Assembly (NCBI GenBank): GCA_030524455.1
Contig: JAUNGT010000033.1
Span: 1-35,002 of the forward strand
Direction: 5' to 3'
DNA from: Eubacteriales bacterium
Lineage (GTDB): Bacteria > Bacillota > Clostridia > Lachnospirales > Lachnospiraceae
Length of the DNA: 35,002 nucleotides
Shown here: one piece after another, positions 1-7,357 of the stretch
Layout of the letters: each line of letters starts with the position of its first letter
How positions within the stretch are numbered: position 1 is the first letter of the stretch
Notes under the pieces: model-generated
The model's input: the letters and a program-made list of their open reading frames with translations, nothing else
Databases searched by the model: none
What the model was told of the DNA's origin: nothing
Program-made: the position numbers and the translations under genes

Positions 1-52
1 GGAAAAGGGTGCTCCGAATTTCTGGAAAGCATGCACTATTGCATTGGAATAC

Positions 53-664
53 TCATCCCAAAAGCCAAAAATTAGAGCACCAAAACCAAGGGACTTTTTC
101 ACAGCCTAATACATTCAGCTCTCCGATCAGCAAATTCAAAAACAATAGCACTGGAGCCACAAAAAAAGTCATCTTCCACAAATGACAGGCATTTATCAAA
201 TAAGTACAGCAGTAGCATAGCAATAATGCAACAAGGAACCAGGAAACATCCCCCACAAATGTCTTTTGAAATACGAACAGCTCTGCTATATTTTCATACG
301 TCAATACCGATTTTATCCATTCCAAAACACTCAAAAAATTCCCATACAAAATTATACATTCCATGCAATGCCAAAGCAAATATATGATTTCTGCCTGCAA
401 GAACAAAACAGCCACATGTCTGATTTTTCCAGGAAGACGTCTTCTTACAAATTCTTTATCCTCTGCATAAACATAATACCCAGCTACCGCAAAAAATAAT
501 GGAACTGCAAACCTTGAAAAACAATAAATAATGCGTCCCGGCAATCCCGGAAACATACAGTGGATTGTCACAACACAAAAGCATGCGATTCCTTTTAAAA
601 TATTCAATGAGGTATTAATTTGGGGATTCGGTATATGGTTGCTTGTTTTACTTGATAAGTTCAA
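53..664 (-). pseudogene. acyltransferase-3 family membrane protein, truncated
   Basis: The 203 residues match the N-terminal half of the acyltransferase-3 (OafA/WecH-like) membrane family, which moves acetyl or succinyl groups onto sugars. Visible are a short cytoplasmic lead, a hydrophobic first helix with an I-H-C segment (family active-site His region, roughly residue 35), the segment FAVPLFFAVAGYY, and several further membrane helices. Family members usually have about 330-380 residues, so this one stops near the middle. The stop is a TGA directly after NFWLLG. Neither other frame continues as an obvious acyltransferase in the 52 bases left before the window edge, so I read it as broken by a frameshift or truncation. 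The start is TTG at 664-662, chosen because an AAGGAG site lies 7 bases upstream. It follows the Shedu gene by 39 bases and is probably cotranscribed. The alternative is a genuinely short protein. Confidence 0.6.
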
Positions 665-702
665 TTTTGTTCTCCTTATAAACGCTTTAGAACAAATAGT
701 TA

Positions 703-1491
703 TCAGACTATCCTTTCTCCCAATCTCCTTATATTATCAGCCACTCTATCATATGTAACAATTTTAGTGTTTATCTTTTCATATATACTCTGACTCCGAA
801 CATCTAATGCCGTTTGATTCATACGCTCTCTTAGCCCAACAATAAGATAATAGTGTATTCTGTACACCGGAATATTAATCTTATGATCAAAAAAACCAAT
901 ATTTTTCAAAAAATAGTCTCGATTGCTATCTATCCATCTTTTCCAATCTTGGATTTGCGTTAGTCCCTTCCTTACACTTTCACTTTCAGTGTTTGCAGTT
1001 GCAATCAAATATTCTGTGTTTGCTTTTTCTAATTCCACTAAAACAATATGATAACCGTCAGAATTCTTTCCCACTAACATATAGTCCACTACATATTCAT
1101 TTCCAAGCTTCTGCTCCGGAAAAAGATATGTCTCATGATGCCCAAAATTGTAATCCAAAAAAACTGAACCTGGTATAAACCATTTATTCTCTGACTTAAT
1201 ATATCGTTGTATTTCTAATTCGTTTTTTGCAGCATATATTTTCTTTCTAAATTCATCTGCTTCTAATTCAAAATTGAGATCCTTATATTCTTCCAAATAT
1301 AAAAAATTATTAGGGAATAAAGAACACCTATGCCATAAAAAATTTCTTATTTCTTTGTTTTCATGGGAAATTTTCGGAGAATCTTTAGGATTTTTTAATC
1401 CTTTTTGAGATTCGTATATCTGTTCTTCTTCATATGCAATCTGTTCTTCTCTATTCAATATTCGTGTATAATCTCTGTTCTGCAGGTTCAT
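703..1491 (-). CDS. Shedu-type (DUF4263) anti-phage nuclease
   Basis: This 262-residue protein ends in a DUF4263/SduA-type domain, the PD-(D/E)XK-like nuclease of the single-gene Shedu defence system. What shows it: an acidic helical N-terminus, then a beta-rich core with VVDYML (the metal-binding Asp), then HIVLVELEKA, the Glu-Lys strand in the E-x-E-K form I associate with many DUF4263 proteins, then the helix with QIQDWKRWIDSN. The start is the ATG at 1491, because AGGAGG lies 7 bases upstream; an upstream in-frame ATG at 1518 lacks such a site. At about 260 residues it is shorter than many Shedu proteins, which carry larger variable N-terminal sensor domains, so its trigger may differ. 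It sits between the metallophosphoesterase-NTPase gene and the broken acyltransferase, in very AT-rich DNA. Role in defence is inferred from family and context. Confidence 0.78.
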   Translation of the reverse strand: MNLQNRDYTRILNREEQIAYEEEQIYESQKGLKNPKDSPKISHENKEIRNFLWHRCSLFPNNFLYLEEYKDLNFELEADEFRKKIYAAKNELEIQRYIKSENKWFIPGSVFLDYNFGHHETYLFPEQKLGNEYVVDYMLVGKNSDGYHIVLVELEKANTEYLIATANTESESVRKGLTQIQDWKRWIDSNRDYFLKNIGFFDHKINIPVYRIHYYLIVGLRERMNQTALDVRSQSIYEKINTKIVTYDRVADNIRRLGERIV

Positions 1492-1514
1492 TATATTCCT
1501 CCTAAGATATAGCA

Positions 1515-1716
1515 TCATAATGTGTCAACATCTTGACGCATGGACTTTGCCAAATACTTCCCTACTAAAAGATCGATTTGGGCAAGTCGCTTAATGAAAT
1601 AAGCAATAGCATTGTAAGCCATGTCTGACGCATGGTCTAGTGAATTGCGCCCTTTTTTACAAAAGAACAAGTCGGCCACTCTGTTTTGGATAATATTTGC
1701 TTTTCATAGTTCATTC
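1515..1716 (-). pseudogene. possible frame-broken small gene remnant
   Basis: Reading leftwards, an ATG at 1716 opens a frame starting MNYEKQILSK that stops after 25 codons. A second frame, open through the same bases, continues as about 54 codons from a GTG at 1679 and ends in a TGA at 1515-1517. The switch point is a run of A's near 1660, so the two frames could be halves of one decayed gene ending in DLLVGKYLAKSMRQDVDTL. No good ribosome site precedes either start, and I recognise no family. The rest of the 1519-1906 gap is AT-rich noncoding DNA, apart from the candidate promoter and the inverted repeats listed separately. Confidence 0.22.
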
Positions 1717-1760
1717 GACCGTTGTCTCTTTGTCGGTAGGTTCAGGATTCCAAAAGCCTA

Positions 1761-1789
1761 TTTATCTTTTCCCTGTATATTTTTTTCAA
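1761..1789 (-). promoter_or_regulatory. candidate promoter for the Shedu gene
   Basis: On the minus strand TTGAAA (1784-1789) and GATAAA (1761-1766) are separated by 17 bases, giving 5/6 and 4/6 matches to the sigma-70-type consensus. It lies about 270 bases upstream of the Shedu start. In DNA this AT-rich chance matches are frequent, so confidence is limited. Confidence 0.33.
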
Positions 1790-1806
1790 TTTAACATATA
1801 CTATAT

Positions 1807-1912
1807 TAGCAATCGTTATAAGCACAACTATGTGTATGACAATCATAAAAGTTGGTCATGATCTTTTATGATTAAATGACCTGTTGGTGAAACTCCATCA
1901 TAACGATTGCTA
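1807..1912. repeat. nested inverted-repeat element at the 3' end of the NTPase gene
   Basis: A perfect 13-base inverted repeat (TAGCAATCGTTAT at 1807-1819 and its complement at 1900-1912) encloses 80 bases. Inside lies a second perfect 11-base inverted repeat (AATCATAAAAG at 1841-1851, complement at 1863-1873), and a competing 6-base pair set GGTCAT (1854-1859) / ATGACC (1876-1881). The right outer arm overlaps the stop codon of the metallophosphoesterase-NTPase gene and is followed on the plus strand by seven T's. It could be a structured 3' end or terminator, a small mobile repeat, or a noncoding RNA. Confidence 0.6.
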
Positions 1913-4900
1913 TTTTTTTACGATTCTATTTTTCGCCTGCAACATCCTAATCGCCTTTTTCAGTTCTTCATTTTTCTGAAAGAATACATCTAGTACATGC
2001 TGAGCTTCTCCGGTAATTGCTATATCATGACACAAAAAATATTTTCGTATAATTAAAGTTACCATTTGTTTAGAAATATTTAGTTTTGCATCTTTATATA
2101 TTTTTTCCGCTTTATTAGCCATAGCGCGAAAATTTCCCACATTTTCTTCCATCATTACATTCTGCATTCTATAATTTATATTTTTCTCGTAATTAAAATA
2201 ATCAAGGCGATTTAAGTCCATTATAGTTTTACTGTTACTTGTAGATGTACTTGCGATAAAATCATAAATTGATAAAATATAAGCTATAGATTGATTCTGA
2301 AGTTCTTCCGCTACCATATCTTTCGTAATAAGTTTACCTTTTCTAGTCGTAGGAGTACTTTTCAAAATTTCATCTATTATTTCATCGTAGCGTTCATTTA
2401 TATCCTTCAACATGAAATATAATAACTTATTTGGATAGGTATATAAAATCTCTACAATCTTTTTCCTCTGCATTCCGGTCAAAATAAATCTAAAATTAGG
2501 AAGTATTTTCGCCACCAACTCAAGATAATTAATACTTTTTGTAATTTTATTTTCAAAAGAATTCGCTTTCTTTTCATCATAAGAATAAAGACTTTCTGAC
2601 ACTCTCTTATGATTTTCTACGATTTCTTTCTCCATATTATTTTTTTCTTCTCTTATTTTTTTCTTTTCCTTATCAGTAGGAATTTGAGGTTTATCTACTG
2701 CTTGTATTTTCGAAAGATAACCTATATTATCTTCATCCAAATTCAGTTCCTTCCACTCTTCCATATGATTGATTAAGCTAGTCATTATAGGAATCAATAT
2801 TTGTACATTGCTAGTTATATATGATAAAAACAAAATGATATCTCCATTTGGTTGAAAACATATATTTTCTAAAATATACTTCAATTTTTCTTCTCCGGTT
2901 CCTTCATTAAAAGTTCTATTAAGATGTGCTGCTGTAAAATATGCTAATAAATTCTCATCACAAAATTCTATTCCTTCTTTGCCATAAACTTCTCTTATTA
3001 TATTAGATTTTTTTGCCACTTCATAAACAAATATTGGATTTAATTTATTATCATATTTTTCATTATACATATTAACTACAGAAACAAAATCTTGCGTAGA
3101 AAGAGGATATTTTTTATTAAAATGAATATAATCCGCCACAAAATCTAAAGCAATCATTATTTCAGATACGTTTTCTTCTCCTATATTTTTAGCAAGTCTA
3201 AATGTTATGTTTGCTTCAAATACTTTACTAAATACGTTCGTTTCTTTTTGTGTCCTAATCTTAGAAAAGCTTAAATAATAATCTACAAACTGATGAATAA
3301 AATCCGGATTTAACTGAAAATACCTGATTTGATCAGTTATATCATCATTTATCTTTCTTGCTTTTTCTTCAATTTTCGTTTCTTCCGGAGAAAGAACGCA
3401 TATTTTTCTAATCAATTGTTCTCTTTTAGAATAATAAAAAGGACATATCTTCAAGTAAAACATTTTACTATTCGATAATTCTTCCATCGTTTTTTCCTTT
3501 ATGTTTAAATTCCAATCAATTCCAGAAAAAAGAATAAAATGTCCTATCTGATCTTTATATTCATTCCAAAATGATTGCCAGCGCTCTTTTTTAATCGCGT
3601 CATAATCATCAACAATAATAACCCTTTTATTAACATCAAGCTGAAAAAATTCATCTATATCTGCATTATCTCCATATTCATCCGTTAATGCATATTTAAT
3701 TACTTTTCTATTATCTTTAAGTGAAAATTTTTCCACATTCATATATATCGGGACATAATCATCTAACAGAATACGACAGAGATACTTTGCAAGAATAGTT
3801 TTTCCAGCTCGATTCCCACCTTCGATTAAAATTTTATTTTTCAACTGGAGAAGTTCCATAAATTTTTCTTCTGAAGAAACACTATAATTTTTTAATTCAT
3901 CATTAATATTTTTTGCTTCCATTGACGGAAAAACAAAATAATCAAGATATGATTCACCTTCTCTTTCATCAATATCTGTCTCTAGAAATCTCTTAAATTC
4001 TTCCGCAGGAGTAAAATTATTTTTCCCTTTAAATATAATTTTTTCATTCTTCAAATTAGGGGTAGGTTTATAAATTTTACCGTTATAAATGAATTTTTTC
4101 CCATATAACGCACAACCTTTTGTATCTAAAATACAAGCATTAAATCCTTGTTCTGTATCTGTTCCATATAAAGCAACTCCACTTGAAATATCCACTTTAT
4201 GTTTTGCATTTATAATCTTATTTTCGCTCAAGGAAAAATGTTCATGCCCTACAAAAATCAAATCTGAAGTTTCGTATAACTTGTTATAAAGCTGTTGTTT
4301 AGATCCATCTGAATACCACTCCGGTCCATGATGTATGATTGATATTGTATAGTTTTGCTGTCTATCAAAATCCAATTTTTTTAATTCATTTTGTGGTAAA
4401 TAATGTAACCCTTTATCTTCATTTCCATTACATAATAAAGAAAATGGTGCCGAATTGATCAAATTGGCCTTTACTATGAAATTTTTAAATTGTAATTTTC
4501 TTACATCCACCACTCTTTCCTTGTTATAACATCTATTCCTGTTTGCAAATTCATAAAAATTATTTAACTGTTTCAAATCTTCATAGAATTTAGTATTCGC
4601 TTCTTTCGGGGAAGCATAATACCCCTTTATTTCTTCTAATCCTCGTTTGGGATCCGCAGCTAAATTATCATGATTTCCCGGTGTAATTAATGTCTGTATT
4701 ATTTTCCCCGGCAAATATCTATTCTTTATTCCGTTAATTATTTTAGAAAGAAAAATACTCGCCACTTTATACTGATTCTTTTCTCCTGACTGCACAATAT
4801 CTCCCGAAAATACAATAACACATTCATCAAAATCACCCATTTGTACTAAGGCGTTAACCATTGCATTAATATTTATATCAGTAAATTTCGTATTTTCTCT

Positions 4901-4939
4901 AAGATGTGCATCACTTAAATGCAAAAATAATATTTTCAT
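1910..4939 (-). CDS. metallophosphoesterase-NTPase fusion, candidate defence protein
   Basis: The protein has about 1,009 residues. Residues 1-300 form a calcineurin-like metallophosphoesterase with the full set of metal ligands: SDAH near residue 10, SGD near 46, GNHD near 88-91, IIHHG near 203 and GHEH near 231. Residues about 335-560 form a P-loop NTPase with Walker A GGNRAGKT near 374 and Walker B RVIIVDDYD near 440. A PFYYSKREQLIRK segment follows, as seen in STAND/NACHT-like regulators. The remainder is helical, with a Lys/Glu-rich coiled-coil stretch at about 755-810. The layout, effector then switch ATPase then helical sensor, resembles Avs-type STAND immune proteins. The start is the second of two close in-frame ATGs (4939), since AGAGAGGG lies 6 bases upstream of it and abuts the first (4945). 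The gene is very AT-rich. A DNA-repair-type role is the alternative. Confidence 0.8.
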   Translation of the reverse strand: MKILFLHLSDAHLRENTKFTDININAMVNALVQMGDFDECVIVFSGDIVQSGEKNQYKVASIFLSKIINGIKNRYLPGKIIQTLITPGNHDNLAADPKRGLEEIKGYYASPKEANTKFYEDLKQLNNFYEFANRNRCYNKERVVDVRKLQFKNFIVKANLINSAPFSLLCNGNEDKGLHYLPQNELKKLDFDRQQNYTISIIHHGPEWYSDGSKQQLYNKLYETSDLIFVGHEHFSLSENKIINAKHKVDISSGVALYGTDTEQGFNACILDTKGCALYGKKFIYNGKIYKPTPNLKNEKIIFKGKNNFTPAEEFKRFLETDIDEREGESYLDYFVFPSMEAKNINDELKNYSVSSEEKFMELLQLKNKILIEGGNRAGKTILAKYLCRILLDDYVPIYMNVEKFSLKDNRKVIKYALTDEYGDNADIDEFFQLDVNKRVIIVDDYDAIKKERWQSFWNEYKDQIGHFILFSGIDWNLNIKEKTMEELSNSKMFYLKICPFYYSKREQLIRKICVLSPEETKIEEKARKINDDITDQIRYFQLNPDFIHQFVDYYLSFSKIRTQKETNVFSKVFEANITFRLAKNIGEENVSEIMIALDFVADYIHFNKKYPLSTQDFVSVVNMYNEKYDNKLNPIFVYEVAKKSNIIREVYGKEGIEFCDENLLAYFTAAHLNRTFNEGTGEEKLKYILENICFQPNGDIILFLSYITSNVQILIPIMTSLINHMEEWKELNLDEDNIGYLSKIQAVDKPQIPTDKEKKKIREEKNNMEKEIVENHKRVSESLYSYDEKKANSFENKITKSINYLELVAKILPNFRFILTGMQRKKIVEILYTYPNKLLYFMLKDINERYDEIIDEILKSTPTTRKGKLITKDMVAEELQNQSIAYILSIYDFIASTSTSNSKTIMDLNRLDYFNYEKNINYRMQNVMMEENVGNFRAMANKAEKIYKDAKLNISKQMVTLIIRKYFLCHDIAITGEAQHVLDVFFQKNEELKKAIRMLQAKNRIVKK

Positions 4940-5001
4940 TCGCATCCCTCTCTTAAAATTACTTGCTTGTAATAAAAATGTATCACCATATTCGCTTTAT
5001 A

Positions 5002-5007
5002 ATTATA
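5002..5007 (-). promoter_or_regulatory. extended -10 element upstream of the metallophosphoesterase-NTPase gene
   Basis: The minus strand reads TGATATAAT, a perfect TATAAT preceded by the TGn of an extended -10 element, about 60 bases upstream of the start codon. No convincing -35 is visible, which extended -10 promoters can tolerate. Confidence 0.42.
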
Positions 5008-5051
5008 TCATCTTTTGGAAACACTTTCTATAATTCATCATACGGTAAACG

Positions 5052-5112
5052 AAAGCTTTTAAAGCTTTTAAATTGAGTAGATATATCACTTGTATAATAT
5101 ATCTACTTAATT
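5052..5112. repeat. tandem AAAGCTTTT pair and 16-bp inverted repeat
   Basis: Two adjacent copies of AAAGCTTTT (5052-5060, 5061-5069), each containing a palindrome, are followed by an inverted repeat. Its arms, AATTGAGTAGATATAT (5071-5086) and ATATATCTACTTAATT (5097-5112), match except for one G/T pair that would wobble-pair in RNA; the loop is 10 bases. There is no T-tract directly after the stem on the minus strand. It lies in the 284-base gap between the PD-(D/E)XK gene and the NTPase gene, and could be an operator for the latter or a processing or termination hairpin for the former. The rest of that gap shows nothing else. Confidence 0.5.
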
Positions 5113-5223
5113 CATTTTTATAAATCTGGCATTACTATGCACTTCTCTACTCAATACCCATACTCAATCCGATAAGAACTTTATATAGATATTTATGGTC
5201 ATAGCCACATTTTTTCATTGTAT

Positions 5224-6945
5224 TTATATGCAATTATCTCCATCCTCTCCCCCAATCAAAACCTTCTTCCCCTCAAACGCAAACCCATATTTCCGTATTC
5301 TTCTTCCCTTCCCGATTCCCCTCGCGGAAAGCTCCGCCTCGTAGCCCTTCTCCTCAATCTGGCGCAGGGCTCCCCGCACGGTGTCCTCCAGACTTTTCTC
5401 CTTCTGAGGCCGAAACACCTTGAACTCCAAAAGAATCGCATCGTCCTCCGGCCTTAACGGCTCCAGGCACACATCATAGCGTCCAAAACCACTTTCCCGG
5501 TTGGATGTGATCCGGTACCGTCCTGTCAGATCCACAATCAGTCCCAGTACAAAGCCATGGTAAAAGCGCTCCGGCTGCTCCTCGCCGGATGCTCCTTTTC
5601 CGGTGTCAAAATAACTGAACATCTGCTGCGCTACCCGGTTCATATAGGCATTCATCGCATCCACATCCCCCAAAAGCAGCGCCCTGATAAAATCATTGTA
5701 ATCCGCCGTTGATCGTCCAAACCACCCCTGCACCATTTTGCGAAACATCAGCAGCACTTCAAAATTTGTCAGCTCCAGCTCGTACTCCTGCCGCCATTCT
5801 CCCCACTGAGAGGTGACGGTTTTTATCCCTTTTACCTTCAGATATCCGCTGGCCAAAAGAAGGCTCCAGATCGCATGCTCATTTTCCTCCAGCTGACTGT
5901 ATACAATCTGCTCATCCAGCTCCGTAAACAGACTTTCTCCCTGCAGCAGCTGCGCAAAAGCTTCCTTAATGTCTCGGTTTCCCTCCCGGATCAGCTTGCT
6001 GACCAGGCTGTTCGAGCTGGTATTCGCCCAGTAGGCGGTCGGCTTTTGGGCATCCAGATAATTGATGATAGACCACGGATTATAAATATCCGTCCGGCTG
6101 CCAAAAGTAAATCCATCATACCATTTTTTTACAGTCGGAAGTGTATCCGACAGTCCATATTCCTCCAGTGCCTCCCGCACTTCCTGCTGCGTAAAGCCAA
6201 AAGCCGTTTCGTACTTGGCAGACGTGGTCGTCACCACCTCCAAATTGTTCAAATCCGAAAAAATCGATTCCTTGCTGACACGCGTAATGCCGGTCAATAA
6301 CGCCCTTTCCATGTACGGATTCGTCTTAAACGCTGCATTGAACAGACTCCTCAAAAAGCCGTTGAGTTCGTCCCAATATCCGTCAATATAAGCCTCCTGC
6401 ATCGGCGTATCGTACTCATCCAGCAGAAGAATCACCTTTTTCCCATAATAGCGATACAGATAATCCGAGAGCTGATAGAGCGCCATCGTGGCCGTTCCCT
6501 CGTCCATATCCGCCGACACACGCCCGAAGAACTCCCGGTCCCTGTTGCGCAGAAAATCCTCCTCCATAAGAAAGCTGTAACGCATATACAGATTTGTAAT
6601 CAGCTGGCAGATTTTCTGGCGGGCGTTCGCGAAATTCATCTCTTTTATGCTGGCAAAGCTCAGGGCTATCACCGGGTATGTCCCCTGCAAGCTTCGCAGC
6701 TCTTTTTGATCCCAAATGGACAAACCCTCAAACAGCTCCGCCCTTCCCGCACAATCCACCGAAAAGAACTGCTCTACCATGCTCATGGTCAGAGTTTTCC
6801 CGAAACGCCGGGGCCGTGTGATCAGCGTCACATCGTCCCCTCCCATCCACCATTCCCGGATAAAATCAGTTTTATCAATATAAAAGTAGCGATTTTCTCT
6901 GATTTTTTCAAAGTCCTGTATCCCGATCGCAACCTGTCTGGCCAT
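5224..6945 (-). CDS. AAA-ATPase-like protein with C-terminal PD-(D/E)XK nuclease domain
   Basis: This 573-residue protein belongs to the family pairing an 'AAA-ATPase-like' N-domain with a PD-(D/E)XK domain, found in many copies in gut Clostridia and Bacteroidota. The N-terminus has the diagnostic FYIDKTDFIREW, then Walker A RPRRFGKT (44-51), Walker B VILLLDEYDTP (171-181) and an ITRVSKESIFSDLNN sensor-like segment. The C-terminal nuclease signature is GRYD (Asp491) followed by LLEFK (Glu507, Lys509). The length is normal and the active-site residues are intact. The start has GGAGG six bases upstream. The physiological role of the family is not established; mobile-element or defence functions are suspected. 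GC content is higher than in the AT-rich genes to its left, so it probably has a separate origin. It is preceded by its own candidate promoter at 7157-7185. Confidence 0.88.
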   Translation of the reverse strand: MARQVAIGIQDFEKIRENRYFYIDKTDFIREWWMGGDDVTLITRPRRFGKTLTMSMVEQFFSVDCAGRAELFEGLSIWDQKELRSLQGTYPVIALSFASIKEMNFANARQKICQLITNLYMRYSFLMEEDFLRNRDREFFGRVSADMDEGTATMALYQLSDYLYRYYGKKVILLLDEYDTPMQEAYIDGYWDELNGFLRSLFNAAFKTNPYMERALLTGITRVSKESIFSDLNNLEVVTTTSAKYETAFGFTQQEVREALEEYGLSDTLPTVKKWYDGFTFGSRTDIYNPWSIINYLDAQKPTAYWANTSSNSLVSKLIREGNRDIKEAFAQLLQGESLFTELDEQIVYSQLEENEHAIWSLLLASGYLKVKGIKTVTSQWGEWRQEYELELTNFEVLLMFRKMVQGWFGRSTADYNDFIRALLLGDVDAMNAYMNRVAQQMFSYFDTGKGASGEEQPERFYHGFVLGLIVDLTGRYRITSNRESGFGRYDVCLEPLRPEDDAILLEFKVFRPQKEKSLEDTVRGALRQIEEKGYEAELSARGIGKGRRIRKYGFAFEGKKVLIGGEDGDNCI

Positions 6946-7156
6946 TTGCCACCTCCCCGCCGCATGATAATGCTACGTTGACGTCACCACTATCACAAAC
7001 TACATATAATACTGAAATTCATGTCATTTCCTTTGATCTGATCCGGTATTCTTTTCCCATGACCTCATCGTTCGTATACGGATCAAAAGCCATAAACAGT
7101 GCTGCTTCCAGTCTTTCGTTTTCTTCCCTCCTGTGCACCGGCCATCGCTTTTTTCT

Positions 7157-7185
7157 ATTATCCCTCAAACGCTTATTTCTGTCAA
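7157..7185 (-). promoter_or_regulatory. near-consensus promoter for the ATPase/PD-(D/E)XK gene
   Basis: The minus strand has TTGACA (7180-7185), a 17-base spacer, and GATAAT (7157-7162). This is 6/6 and 5/6 to consensus with ideal spacing. It points towards the gene starting at 6945, with about 205 nt of leader. Confidence 0.55.
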
Positions 7186-7251
7186 AATAAAATGCGTTTT
7201 TTCCCAAGATAAAAATACCCCCTGCCCATTGTCAGCATTGTGAATCGGATA

Positions 7252-7290
7252 GGGGCTGTGAAAAAATGATTTTTCATTTTTCACAGCCCC
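7252..7290 (+). terminator. strong hairpin with T-tract, oriented against the local genes
   Basis: GGGGCTGTGAAAAA at 7252-7265 pairs with TTTTTCACAGCCCC (7277-7290). The stem is about 17 bp, with one bulged A and a TTT loop, and is followed on the plus strand by TTTTTGTTTTT. That is a classic intrinsic terminator for plus-strand transcription, but no plus-strand gene precedes it. On the minus strand, downstream of the Fic gene, the hairpin lacks a U-tract. It may still end Fic transcription, block antisense reading, or be a dispersed repeat. Confidence 0.6.
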
Positions 7291-7357
7291 TTTTTGTTTT
7301 TCTCTGATAAATATTTCGTACAAAGCAGTTTGCCGCTGTTACTCCACTTTTTAACGC

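Larger units (their letters stand above)
6946..7357. other. 412-base gap: leader of the PD-(D/E)XK gene and hairpin region
   Basis: From the candidate start point near 7150, a leader of about 205 nt runs to the ATPase/nuclease start. A minus-strand reading frame at 7019-7207 (62 codons from a TTG, ending YRIRSKEMT) crosses this region. It has no clear ribosome site, the candidate promoter lies inside it, and I do not recognise it. A shorter in-frame piece from an ATG (MAFDPYTNDEVMGKEY...) would give about 24 residues. TGACGTCA, an 8-base palindrome, lies near 6974. The right end holds the hairpin described separately. Confidence 0.35.

Noticed and set aside
1534..1635. Direct repeat TGACGCATGG at 1534-1543 and 1626-1635
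   Set aside because: Only ten bases and two copies, with no target-site or CRISPR-like regularity; likely chance or part of the decayed coding remnant.
5076..5107. TATAAT inside the inverted repeat as a plus-strand promoter
   Set aside because: No suitable -35 and no plus-strand gene downstream; AT-rich DNA makes such hexamers common.
7019..7207. 62-codon minus-strand frame as a real gene
   Set aside because: TTG start without ribosome site, and a near-consensus promoter lies inside it. Described only as part of the leader region.
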